DNA of 50,357 nt, from assembly GCA_009840165.1 (NCBI GenBank), contig VXOG01000066.1, positions 1 to 50,357 of the forward strand, given 5' to 3'. The DNA comes from Chloroflexota bacterium (lineage in GTDB: Bacteria > Chloroflexota > Dehalococcoidia > Lucifugimonadales > UBA3495). How positions within the stretch are numbered: the stretch's first letter is position 1; each line of letters starts with the position of its first letter. The position numbers and the translations under genes were made by a program. Of this stretch, positions 26,207 to 34,544 are shown in pieces. A model generated the notes under the pieces. The model searched no databases. It worked only from the letters and a program-made list of their open reading frames with translations, and had not been told where the DNA came from.

Positions 26207-27427
26207 ATGGCAGCTTCAGCCTCAATCGAATCGAGGGAGGCGCTACCCAGCGCGCCCGCGACACCGGTATCAGGCAACCCGGCTGACCTGCTTGATACCG
26301 ACTGGGCTTGGCAGGTGTACTGTCGAGAGTTCGGCGAACAGCAGCCTGAACAGCCAACGGTCCAAGTGCTCGAGCACACCAGCGTCCCTGGGAGGCGCGC
26401 CAAAGCGACTTATGAGGCCGAGTGGCCGGAGGACGTTTACCTGCCCAACGAACGGTTCACGTTGCAGCAGGACGCCGGCGAGCCGGTCCAGGTTTTTCGT
26501 TACCCAGATGACCCGGAGTTGCCTGGCCTCGCTCGTGCCTCCGACCCCGAAACCGCAATGGCACTCGTCAAGAGGTACGTGATGTCCGTTCCGCCCAGGC
26601 GTATCCGGGTCGAGACGATCCGGTACCGTCCCGGCGGCCACGCAGTGTTGCGGCACCGCTTGGGACGCGCGAGGTTCTACGTTCGCGCCATGAAGCCGGA
26701 CGCCATGACGTCCCTCTGGGAAGCCACCGAATTGATAATCCGTTCCAGTTTCGCCGTGCCCAGAGTCGCGGGATACTGGCCTGAAGGAGCCGTCGTCTGG
26801 ACATCCGAAATACCCGGCGATAACCTGCGACAGTACATCAGGGCCGGTGGTCAACCGGATCCGGAAGTCCTGCTCAGCAGACTGGAAAGCCTTTGGGCCG
26901 TTCCGCGCGAACTGAGCAGACACCGCCCTTTCAACCTCTCTGGGCGGTACCGGGGCGCTCGACGGGAGATCAAGCACGCAGTGCGCGACCACGATGACGC
27001 CCGAAGGTCGTTCAATCGAGCCGTCAAGGTCCTTGACCCATTCAACGAGTCCTGGACACCAGTGGTGACCGCCCACAACGACTTCTACGACGACCAGTTG
27101 CTCATCCTGCCCGACGGTCGGGTAGTGCTGGTGGATTTTGAAGAGGCCGGCGCCGGAGACCCAATGCTGGACGTCGGCAACTTCCTCTCGCACCTTCGCT
27201 GGAGCGCCGCCATGGGCACTTCAAAGAGGTTTGACGCCAAGACCGAGTATCACCGTATCTTCAGGGAAGCCGCGCTCAGCCGCTTTGGCTGGGATCCCCA
27301 CGAACTTGCCCTGCGTGAGGCCATTTGCCTGTTCCGCACCTGCGTGTTCCCCGCTATTCGGCCAAAAGACGACTCGCTGCAAAAACTGGCGACCGGTCTG
27401 TCTCTAGTCAACGAGACCCTGAGCTGA
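26207..27427 (+). CDS. Aminoglycoside phosphotransferase (APH)-like kinase
   Basis: The 406-residue protein has a protein-kinase-like fold of the APH/choline kinase group. The catalytic loop is VVTAHNDFYDDQLLIL (HxD…Q instead of N) and the metal site is VLVDFEEAGAGDPMLDVGNF. The N-terminal lobe is divergent, with VETIRYRPGGHAVLRHRL. It likely phosphorylates a small hydroxyl compound rather than giving antibiotic resistance; the substrate is unknown. It begins six bases after the stop of the repeat protein (an in-frame GTG lies at 26204), so the two are one transcript. A decayed copy of its last codons lies 180 bases downstream. Confidence 0.8.
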   Translation: MAASASIESREALPSAPATPVSGNPADLLDTDWAWQVYCREFGEQQPEQPTVQVLEHTSVPGRRAKATYEAEWPEDVYLPNERFTLQQDAGEPVQVFRYPDDPELPGLARASDPETAMALVKRYVMSVPPRRIRVETIRYRPGGHAVLRHRLGRARFYVRAMKPDAMTSLWEATELIIRSSFAVPRVAGYWPEGAVVWTSEIPGDNLRQYIRAGGQPDPEVLLSRLESLWAVPRELSRHRPFNLSGRYRGARREIKHAVRDHDDARRSFNRAVKVLDPFNESWTPVVTAHNDFYDDQLLILPDGRVVLVDFEEAGAGDPMLDVGNFLSHLRWSAAMGTSKRFDAKTEYHRIFREAALSRFGWDPHELALREAICLFRTCVFPAIRPKDDSLQKLATGLSLVNETLS

Positions 27428-27607
27428 CATTAAGATCAGCAGGCGGCAATCATCGCCAACCCACAGGCCGTCGTCGACTTTCCTCAGGAAGTGGTGGATT
27501 TCACCAAACACCCGTCACCATTAGGAACGCAAACAGGTGTTGATGAACCCTATCAACACCATTTGTTATGCACCAACACGATCCATCATCTCCAGGCGCA
27601 CTGGCGA

Positions 27608-27655
27608 GACGAATTGGAATCCGGTCTCTCGCTGGTGAACGAAACACTGGGGTGA
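27608..27655 (+). pseudogene. Remnant of an APH-like gene 3' end
   Basis: The frame reads DELESGLSLVNETLG and stops, against LQKLATGLSLVNETLS at the end of the APH-like gene just upstream. Only these 15 or so codons remain recognisable. The rest of 27428-27739 (about 310 bases) shows no gene. The remnant indicates a former tandem duplicate of the kinase gene that was mostly deleted. Confidence 0.7.
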
Positions 27656-27739
27656 CGGAAAACGGGACGGTACGTCGGGAAACGCAGCGCGCGTCCCGTC
27701 GTATAATGCGGCTATTCGATTCCCGGAGTCATCACACCC

Positions 27740-29023
27740 ATGGCCATTTTGAAACCCTTTCGCGGCTGCCGCTTCGACCCCGCCGTTGTCGGCAGCCTTT
27801 CCGACGTGATCTGCCCGCCCTACGACATGATTGGGCCGGAACTGAAGGCAGATCTGCAAACGCGCAGCGCGTACAACGCCGTACACCTTGAGGGCGGCGA
27901 GCAGCCCGACCCGGTGGACCCGCAGGCCGGATACCAGCAGGCCGCCCAGCTATTCCGGCAGTGGCTGTCGGACGGCGCGCTCCAACAGGACGATGGGCCG
28001 TGCTTCTACCTGATGCGCCATGCTTACAACTTCGGCGGCCGACGCCGTCAGCACATCGGCCTGTTTGCCGACGTGCTGGTGGAAGACTATGACGCCGGCG
28101 CGGTGCTGCCCCACGAGTTCACGCGGGAGCCGGCGGTGCTGGACCGGGTAGCCCTGCTGGACGCCTGCCAGGCCCAGTTCAGCCCGATCATGTCGCTGTA
28201 CCGCGACGCTGAAGGCAACCTGCAACGCATCTTCGACGGCGTTACCGCCAACGATCCCGACGTATCGGCAGCCACGCCGGCCGGGGGCGACGCGCAACTG
28301 TGGCGCATCGACGACACGGAGACGCAGAGGGCCATCACGGAAACGTTCGCCAACCGTCCGGTCTTCCTGGCCGACGGACACCACCGCTACGAGGCGGCGC
28401 TGCGCTACAGCCGGGGCAAGGCAGGTGAGAGGGGTTCGGATGAGGCGGCGGCGAGCAACTACGTGATGATGACGCTGGTGGAGTTTGACGACCCGGGGCT
28501 GCTGCTGCTGCCGTACCACCGGGTGGCCGGCGGGATGACCTATGAGCAACTGGGCGACGTGCGGGCGCTGATGAACGGGTTGTTTGATTCGCGGCCGCTG
28601 AATCCCGACGTGACACCAGCAGAGGCGGTGAACGAGGTGGCGCGAGTGGGCGAGAGCGCGCATTGTTTCGCAGTGTTCTGGAGCGACGGCCCGCCCACCC
28701 TGCATACGCTGCGCTCCGGCGTGGACTGGGCAGACTGGGGGCAGTTGGCCGTTTCGGAGGCGTGGGTGTTGCAGGAGCGGGTGCTGGCGCCGGCGCTGGA
28801 GGACGCGCTGGCCGGCTGCATTGACTACAGCCCCGACCACGACGCTATTGTGCAGCAGGTGAACCTGGGGGAGCAGCAGATGGCCATTCTGCTCAAGCCG
28901 TTCCCGCTGGAACCCTTCCGGCAGATTGTTAGTGCGGGCAATCGGCTGCCGCCCAAATCTACGTTCTTCTACCCCAAGCTGCCCACCGGCCTGGTCATCA
29001 ACCGGCTGGACGGCAGCATCTAA
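27740..29023 (+). CDS. DUF1015 (SerK-like) protein
   Basis: A 427-residue DUF1015 protein: the N-terminus MAILKPFRGCRFDP and VICPPYDMI, a middle HEFTREPAVLDRV, and the central signature FLADGHHRYEAALRYSR. Archaeal relatives (SerK) use ADP to make O-phosphoserine from serine in cysteine synthesis; bacterial members are mostly untested. The length is normal. It is followed 16 bases later by a Uma2 gene. The GGAG site is rather far from the ATG. Confidence 0.88.
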   Translation: MAILKPFRGCRFDPAVVGSLSDVICPPYDMIGPELKADLQTRSAYNAVHLEGGEQPDPVDPQAGYQQAAQLFRQWLSDGALQQDDGPCFYLMRHAYNFGGRRRQHIGLFADVLVEDYDAGAVLPHEFTREPAVLDRVALLDACQAQFSPIMSLYRDAEGNLQRIFDGVTANDPDVSAATPAGGDAQLWRIDDTETQRAITETFANRPVFLADGHHRYEAALRYSRGKAGERGSDEAAASNYVMMTLVEFDDPGLLLLPYHRVAGGMTYEQLGDVRALMNGLFDSRPLNPDVTPAEAVNEVARVGESAHCFAVFWSDGPPTLHTLRSGVDWADWGQLAVSEAWVLQERVLAPALEDALAGCIDYSPDHDAIVQQVNLGEQQMAILLKPFPLEPFRQIVSAGNRLPPKSTFFYPKLPTGLVINRLDGSI

Positions 29024-29039
29024 CCTGGGAGGCATCCCA

Positions 29040-29648
29040 ATGGCCACTGCCACGGCGATTCCAACACCGACGTTATCCGAAGCCGAGCAGAAAACTGAGC
29101 CACATCGGCGGCTATTCACTGTGGACGAACTGTTTGCCATGGTTGAAGCCGGCATCGTCGCAGAGGATGAGCGCATCGAACTGCTGGATGGAGAGATTCT
29201 TGTAATGCCGCCTATTGGAGATCCCCACGCAGACGGAACGGATCGGCTTGATGAATCCTTCAAGGAACAGCTACGCAGGCGCGCCCGTGTGCGCGTTCAG
29301 GGTCCGGTCCGCATCAATGACAGCAGTCTGTTGCAACCCGACATCGCCGTTCTGCGATTGCGCGACGACTATCACCGTCGAACTCCCACTCCGGCGGACG
29401 TATTCCTGCTTATCGAAGTCGCCGACAGTTCTTTACAGGTGGACCGGGAGGTGAAGCTGGCTCGCTACGCCGCCGCCGGCATCCCCGAGGTATGGATCGT
29501 CAACGTGCGGGCGCGGCAGGTGGAAGCATACGCTGACCCGGTTGACGGGACGTACCGCAGCCGGCGGATGGTTACGGCGGACGGGAGCATCAGTCCCCTG
29601 GCCTTTCCCGACGTGTCACTGGCGGTGGCCGACTTTCTGCTCGCCTGA
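29040..29648 (+). CDS. Uma2-family PD-(D/E)XK nuclease-like protein
   Basis: A 202-residue Uma2 protein. Seen are RRLFTVDELFAMVEAGIV, ERIELLDGEILVMPPIG, the active-site strands LLQPDIAVLR and DVFLLIEVADSSLQVDREVK (Asp and Glu-x-Ala in place of E-x-K), and KLARYAAAGIPEVWIVN. The family has a restriction-endonuclease fold, occurs in many copies in cyanobacteria and Chloroflexota, and its role is unproved. The ATG at 29040 with GGGAGG upstream is chosen over an earlier in-frame start that overlaps DUF1015. A second, more diverged Uma2 gene is at 39275. Confidence 0.88.
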   Translation: MATATAIPTPTLSEAEQKTEPHRRLFTVDELFAMVEAGIVAEDERIELLDGEILVMPPIGDPHADGTDRLDESFKEQLRRRARVRVQGPVRINDSSLLQPDIAVLRLRDDYHRRTPTPADVFLLIEVADSSLQVDREVKLARYAAAGIPEVWIVNVRARQVEAYADPVDGTYRSRRMVTADGSISPLAFPDVSLAVADFLLA

Positions 29649-29790
29649 CGCGTCGAGGTGGTTGCTTGTTTGGCCGGGCAACCTTTGTTACAATTCCGAC
29701 GCACGAAAGGCACGGACGGTGGAAGGCGACTTTTCGCCGGCCTCTCGCCGCACCAGCGTCCTTTGCGTAACCAATGGAGGAGGAGATACT

Positions 29791-30579
29791 ATGCCGTCGT
29801 TCTGGGAAAACATCAGAATGCCAGACCCCACGGAAGATCGCGAGTCCGGCGCCAACATCGCCGAGGCCGGAGACATGGCCGCTTACGTGAGCTTCCCAGC
29901 GCCCAGCGCGGGCACGAGCCTGCCCGCAATCATCGTTGTCCAGGAAGCGTTTGGCGTTAACCAGCACATCCAGCGCGTCGCCGACCGGTTTGCCGCCGAA
30001 GGCTACGTGGCCGTCGCTCCCGCCATGTTCCACAGGAACGAGCGCAACCCCAACCCTATGCTGGGTTATACGCCCGACGATTTTGACGCTGCCATCAACA
30101 CCTATATGCCCGAACTGAGCGGCGCTGGCATCATCGCCGACATCAATGCCACCATCGACTACCTGCAGCGCACGTATCCCCGCACCCGCGGGCAGAAGAT
30201 CGGCATCGTCGGCTACTGCATGGGTGGCCGCGTGGTCTATCTCGCCGCCAGCGCGTGCGACGGCCTGTCCGCCGGTGTGTGCTACTACGGCGGGGCCATC
30301 ATGGGCGCCTACAGCGACGGGGTCACTCCCATCGACGGCACCGCCAACATCAGCATCCCCCTGATGGGCAACTTCGGCGATACCGACGCCAACCCGACGC
30401 CGGCCGACGTGGCGCAGATTGCGGAGGCGCTGACTGCCGCCGGCAAGGCCCACGACTTCAAGTCGTATCCCGACGCCGGCCACGGCTTCAACTGCGACGA
30501 CCGGGACAGCTACAACGAGGCCGCCGCTAGCGACGCGCAGGCCCGCACCGTCGCCTTCTTCAACGAGCACCTGAAGTAA
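29791..30579 (+). CDS. Dienelactone hydrolase family protein
   Basis: A 262-residue hydrolase. The nucleophile is C143 in GYCMGG, with H231 in DAGHGF and Glu52 in VQEAFGVNQHI, as in carboxymethylenebutenolidase, which opens dienelactone in chlorocatechol breakdown. The acid is probably D197 in FGDTDAN. The protein may act on other esters. GGAGGAGG lies just before the ATG at 29791. A clear terminator follows, so it ends its transcription unit. No other ortho-cleavage genes are adjacent. Confidence 0.9.
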   Translation: MPSFWENIRMPDPTEDRESGANIAEAGDMAAYVSFPAPSAGTSLPAIIVVQEAFGVNQHIQRVADRFAAEGYVAVAPAMFHRNERNPNPMLGYTPDDFDAAINTYMPELSGAGIIADINATIDYLQRTYPRTRGQKIGIVGYCMGGRVVYLAASACDGLSAGVCYYGGAIMGAYSDGVTPIDGTANISIPLMGNFGDTDANPTPADVAQIAEALTAAGKAHDFKSYPDAGHGFNCDDRDSYNEAAASDAQARTVAFFNEHLK

Positions 30580-30602
30580 GCGCTCAACACGAAGATTGCA
30601 AC

Positions 30603-30637
30603 AGCCCCTTCCGGTGATTATCGGAGGGGGCTTTCTG
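30603..30637 (+). terminator. Rho-independent terminator after the dienelactone hydrolase
   Basis: AGCCCCTTCCG (30603-30613) pairs with CGGAGGGGGCT (30622-30632) over an 8-base loop, followed by TTCTGTTG. It is an 11-bp stem with one G-T pair. Confidence 0.8.
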
Positions 30638-30767
30638 TTGTCACATTAAGTTCACGGAACCTTTACCGATCCTTAATTTTGCGGCAACAGGGGCGCAACA
30701 CCCGGCGTTTACGTTGGTAGGGCGAAACGCATAGACGTGGCATCTCCGGCCACAGGGAGCGCACCCC

Positions 30768-32264
30768 ATGAACAAGATCGAAGTACTCAAGGCCGAAAAA
30801 GACGGCCTGGACATCCTGAACAACATTCCCGCTTTCAGTAAAGAGGGTTGGGAGTCGATTCCCGCGGACGACCGCGACCGTCTCAAGTGGGCGGGCATCT
30901 TCTTCCGGCGCCAGACCCCGGGCCGGTTCATGATGCGGATTCGCATTTCCAACGGCATCAGCAACTCCGGCCAGTTTCGCGCCATCGCCGGCATCAGCGA
31001 CGACTACGGCAAAGGGTTCGCCGACCTCACCACGCGCCAGCAGATTCAGCTCCGCGAGTTCAGCATCGAGCAGGTGCCGGACATCTGGCAGAGACTGGAC
31101 GCAGTGGGCCTGATCTCGCTGCAAACCGGCATGGACAACATTCGCACCGTGGTGGGCTGCCCGGCGGCCGGCCTGACGCCTCACGAGCTGATGGACGCGT
31201 CGCCGATTGCGCGGCAGTTCACCGATATGTTCGTGGGCAACCGGGAGTACACCAACCTGCCCCGCAAGTTCAACGTGACTATCACAGGGTGCCTGGAAAA
31301 CTGCACCCACGTAGCAACGCAGGACATCGCCATGACGCCGGCCGTGAAGACGGTGAACGGTCGGGAAGTCGCCGGGTTCAACGTGGCCGCGGGCGGCAAG
31401 ATGGGTTCGGGTGGCTACACGCCGAACACGCCGCTGGACCTGTTCGTCACGCCCGACGAAGCTGCCGAAATCTGCAACCACATCGTTTTGATTTTCCGCG
31501 ACCACGGTTCCAGGGAAGCCCGCAACAAGGTGCGGCTGGCTTTCCTGATTGCCGAATGGGGAGCCGAGCGGTTCCGCGCTGAAATCGAAACGCAGGCGGG
31601 AAGGCCGCTGCTTCGCGCCGGCCGGAGCGCAACCACCGATGTCCAAACGAGTCACATCGGTATATTCCCGCAGATACAGCCCGGTCTCAACTATGTTGGC
31701 CTGTGCGTCCCCGTGGGCCGTATCACCACGGCCCAACTGCGCGACGTGGCAGACTTGGCCGACGACTACGGCGATGGCGAAATTCGCATCACGCCGGAGC
31801 AGAACCTGATCATCCCCAACGTGCCGGACGAATACCTGGACGCGCTGACCGCCGAACCCCTTTTGCAAGCGCTGTCCTATCGGCCTTCGGACATCACGCG
31901 GGGGACGGTGAGCTGCACCGGCATCGACTACTGTCACTTCTCGTTGATCGAGACCAAGGAGCGGGCCATGGAAACGGCGCGTGCGCTGGAAAAGCGTCTG
32001 CCCAACATCGGGCCGGTTTCCCTGTACTGGTCGGGCTGCGCCAACGGGTGCGCGAACCACGCGCTGGCCGACATCGGGCTGGTGGGTAAACGCATCCGGG
32101 TAGATGGCGAGATCCTGGAAGCAGTGGACATTTACCGTGGCGGCGAGGCTTTGCCCAATGGCGACGGGAAACCGCCGGCTCCGGTAATGAGCAACGTGGC
32201 CTGCTCCGAACTGCCCAGGGTACTGGAAGAAATGCTGGCGCGTGACAATCCCAGCAGCTGTTGA
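30768..32264 (+). CDS. Ferredoxin-dependent nitrite/sulfite reductase (NirA type)
   Basis: The 498-residue enzyme has the double ferritin-like/siroheme fold of assimilatory nitrite and sulfite reductases. The cluster ligands are C383 and C389 (TVSCTGIDYCHFSLIETK) and C424 and C428 (YWSGCANGCANH). The first half has TTRQQIQLR and TGCLENCTH, the degenerate repeat. It would reduce nitrite to ammonia, or sulfite to sulfide, with electrons from ferredoxin. The SGCANGC sequence and domain order favour NirA, but the substrate cannot be settled from motifs alone. No nitrate reductase, siroheme gene or transporter is adjacent. A leader of about 130 bases precedes it. Confidence 0.88.
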   Translation: MNKIEVLKAEKDGLDILNNIPAFSKEGWESIPADDRDRLKWAGIFFRRQTPGRFMMRIRISNGISNSGQFRAIAGISDDYGKGFADLTTRQQIQLREFSIEQVPDIWQRLDAVGLISLQTGMDNIRTVVGCPAAGLTPHELMDASPIARQFTDMFVGNREYTNLPRKFNVTITGCLENCTHVATQDIAMTPAVKTVNGREVAGFNVAAGGKMGSGGYTPNTPLDLFVTPDEAAEICNHIVLIFRDHGSREARNKVRLAFLIAEWGAERFRAEIETQAGRPLLRAGRSATTDVQTSHIGIFPQIQPGLNYVGLCVPVGRITTAQLRDVADLADDYGDGEIRITPEQNLIIPNVPDEYLDALTAEPLLQALSYRPSDITRGTVSCTGIDYCHFSLIETKERAMETARALEKRLPNIGPVSLYWSGCANGCANHALADIGLVGKRIRVDGEILEAVDIYRGGEALPNGDGKPPAPVMSNVACSELPRVLEEMLARDNPSSC

Positions 32265-32285
32265 AAAATCCACGCATCACAATCG

Positions 32286-32314
32286 GTAGGGGCGGGTTTC
32301 AAACCCGCCCCTAC
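32286..32314. repeat. GGGGCGGGTTT palindrome, copy 1
   Basis: A perfect 14-1-14 palindrome, GTAGGGGCGGGTTT / C / AAACCCGCCCCTAC. Related copies are at 40061, 44597 and 45187. It stands between convergent nitrite reductase and amidase genes and would be a strong hairpin on either strand. Confidence 0.9.
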
Positions 32315-32344
32315 GCTACGCACTATCGCCAACCGTCCGGTGGC

Positions 32345-33763
32345 TCAGGACACCGGCGGGCGGTGCTGGCTCCAGGGTTGGGCGTCCTCAAAGGCGGCCA
32401 TGGCGCGCAGTACGCGACCCTCGGCTCCCGCCGGGCCAACCAGGTGCAGGCCGATGGGCAGGCCGGCCGCCGAGAACCCACAGGGAACGCTGGCCGCAGT
32501 CTGGCCGCTCATGTTGATGGGGAAGGTGAAGGGCAGGTAGCCCCACCAGGGATCAACGGAGCGCCCGGCGATGCTGGTGGGATGCTCCCCGATGGGGAAG
32601 GCGGTTACGGCCATGGCCGGCGTCAGCAGCAGGTCGTAGGTGTCGAAGAAATCGGCGAACCGGCGCTTGTGGCGGTCAACGTAGGCCAGGGCGCGGGAAA
32701 GATCGGCGGCGGAATACTCGGATGCCGCATCATAGGTGGCGCGGACGTAGTGGGTGAGTTCGTCGCGGCGGTCGGGATAGAGGTCAATGTTGGAGGTGTA
32801 GGACGCGGTTCCGAAGACGGTTGAGAACGCGGGGAATGGATCGCTTTCCATCTCCGGCGCGGCTTCCTCGACGATTGCGCCCATTTCCTGGAACACCTGG
32901 GCGGCGGCGCGTGTGACTTGCACCACCTCGGGATCAACGGCGGCGTAGCCCCAATCGTCGCTCCAGGCGACCCGCCAGCCCTGAATGCCGCCTTCCAGCG
33001 CGGCGGTGTAGTCCGGCGGGGTATCGGTCATTGTGTTGGGATCGCGGGAGTCGGGGCCGGCCAGAACCTGGAGCAGCAAGGCGGTATCAGCAACGGTTCG
33101 GCTCATGGGACCGGACTGGGAGAAGTGGTTGACGGCGGGGCCGCCGTATCCGCCGTAGCGGGGCACGCGCCCATGGGATGGCTTGATGCCGGTGACGCCG
33201 CTGAAACTGGACGGGATGCGGATGCTGCCGCCGCCGTCGCTGCCGGTGGCCAGGGTGCAGAGGCCGGCGGCCAGCGCCGCCGCCGCTCCGCCGCTGCTGC
33301 CGCCGGGGGTGTAGTCGGTATTCCACGGGTTGCGGCAGGGTTCGCTGACGAGGTTCTCGGTGGTGCCGGACTGCCCAAACTCAGGGGTGTTGGTCTTACC
33401 CAGGATGATCGCGCCGGCGGCCTTGACGCGCTCGACGACGATGGAGTCGATTTCGGGAACGCGATCGCGGAATATGGCGGAACCCAGGGTGGTGGTTACG
33501 CCCTTGGTCAGCTCCAGGTCCTTGATGGAGATGGGAATGCCGTGCAGCGGGCCCAGAGCGTCGCCGCGCCGGACGGCCTCATCGGCGGCGCGGGCGTCGG
33601 CCAGCGCCTGGTCGGGACATAGAGCGAGGTAGGCGCTGAGCCGGGGGTTCAACTCGTCAATGCGCCGGTAGAACAACTCAGTGAGTTCCACGGAGGAAAT
33701 TTCGCCGGCGGCAATCATGCGCCGGATTTCGGTGGCGGAGGTGAAGGCGAGTTCGGAATTCAT
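32345..33763 (-). CDS. Amidase (amidase signature family)
   Basis: A 472-residue amidase with the Ser-cisSer-Lys triad: K81 in PISIKDLEL, S156 in GGSSGGAAAA and S180 in GSDGGGSIRIP. The spacing (75 and 24 residues) is that of the family. It hydrolyses an amide or aryl ester in the cytoplasm; the product resembles stand-alone amidases more than GatA because gatB and gatC are absent. GAGGAG precedes the ATG. It is transcribed away from the NYN gene, with about 150 bases between them. Confidence 0.93.
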   Translation of the reverse strand: MNSELAFTSATEIRRMIAAGEISSVELTELFYRRIDELNPRLSAYLALCPDQALADARAADEAVRRGDALGPLHGIPISIKDLELTKGVTTTLGSAIFRDRVPEIDSIVVERVKAAGAIILGKTNTPEFGQSGTTENLVSEPCRNPWNTDYTPGGSSGGAAAALAAGLCTLATGSDGGGSIRIPSSFSGVTGIKPSHGRVPRYGGYGGPAVNHFSQSGPMSRTVADTALLLQVLAGPDSRDPNTMTDTPPDYTAALEGGIQGWRVAWSDDWGYAAVDPEVVQVTRAAAQVFQEMGAIVEEAAPEMESDPFPAFSTVFGTASYTSNIDLYPDRRDELTHYVRATYDAASEYSAADLSRALAYVDRHKRRFADFFDTYDLLLTPAMAVTAFPIGEHPTSIAGRSVDPWWGYLPFTFPINMSGQTAASVPCGFSAAGLPIGLHLVGPAGAEGRVLRAMAAFEDAQPWSQHRPPVS

Positions 33764-33821
33764 AAGATGACTCCTCAGAATACAGGTGGGAAAGCTTCCT
33801 GAGTGTTTTCCTTATGGACGC

Positions 33822-33850
33822 TTGACAGTCATGGATGCTTTTGCTAACGT
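33822..33850 (+). promoter_or_regulatory. Candidate promoter for the NYN gene
   Basis: TTGACA (33822-33827), 17 bases, then TAACGT (33845-33850, three of six matches). Transcription would begin near 33857, immediately before the hairpin at 33864. Confidence 0.45.
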
Positions 33851-33863
33851 CGTGTTAAACCTC

Positions 33864-33903
33864 CCCGCCGTCCGGGCCTCGGCTCGCACTGGCGGGCGTT
33901 TTT
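33864..33903 (+). terminator. Terminator-like hairpin in the NYN leader
   Basis: CCCGCC (33864-33869) pairs with GGCGGG (33891-33896) over a GC-rich loop, followed by CG and TTTTT. It lies between the candidate promoter and the gene, so it could be an attenuator or the end of a very short RNA. Confidence 0.4.
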
Positions 33904-33916
33904 ATGGGGGGGCCTG

Positions 33917-34534
33917 ATGGCTGAACGGGTCGCGCTTTTCGTTGACTACCAGAACGCCTATATGCGCGCCCGGGATGCGTTCCACAACCCACGGGAGGAT
34001 CCACATTGGATGGGGCAGATAGACCCTGTTGCGTTGGGGAATTATATCATTGACAGTAAAAGCGCTGGAGATCGCGTGCTTCACCAAGTGCGTATGCATC
34101 GTGGTATGCCCAATCCCCAGTACGATGCGAGAGGTTATCGAGCTGCCCGACGCCAAGTCGCGGCGTGGGAACGCAGCCCGCTGGTAACAGTAAAGACCAG
34201 GCCGTTTCGTTATCCTCGGAATTACCCAGAATCCCGTCCCCAGGAGAAAGGCATTGACGTACAAATCGCTCTCGATTTCGTGATGATGGCAGTTCGGGAC
34301 GAGTGTGACGTTGGGGTTCTTATGTCCAATGACACCGATCTTCGTCCAGCTCTGGAGGAAGCCATCTCTCTGGGTGCCGTAGTGGTTGAAGTTGCCACCT
34401 GGCAACCACGAGAAGGCAGGCCGCGTCAGCACCTTCGCTTGCCACAAAGACGGGCGGCCATCCAGCCGTATTGTCACTGGATTGGGTTGGACGCATATAC
34501 GAGAATCAGCGACGACACCGATTACGCATCATAA
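33917..34534 (+). CDS. NYN-domain (LabA/DUF88-like) protein
   Basis: A 205-residue PIN-like NYN protein. Conserved acidic residues are in VALFVDYQNAY at the N-terminus, QEKGIDVQIALDFVMMA and GVLMSNDTDLRPALEEA. NYN domains are predicted metal-dependent ribonucleases that act in RNA processing or defence. The C-terminal part is basic (REGRPRQHLRLPQRR). It is followed after ten bases by an AcoX-like gene, with which it is probably cotranscribed. The ATG at 33917 was chosen; the ribosome site GGGGGG is imperfect. Confidence 0.88.
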   Translation: MAERVALFVDYQNAYMRARDAFHNPREDPHWMGQIDPVALGNYIIDSKSAGDRVLHQVRMHRGMPNPQYDARGYRAARRQVAAWERSPLVTVKTRPFRYPRNYPESRPQEKGIDVQIALDFVMMAVRDECDVGVLMSNDTDLRPALEEAISLGAVVVEVATWQPREGRPRQHLRLPQRRAAIQPYCHWIGLDAYTRISDDTDYAS

Positions 34535-34544
34535 GGCTGAGGCT

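Noticed and set aside
26207..27427. Antibiotic-resistance aminoglycoside phosphotransferase
   Set aside because: Only the general kinase motifs match; the N-terminal lobe is divergent and the genetic context has nothing to do with resistance.
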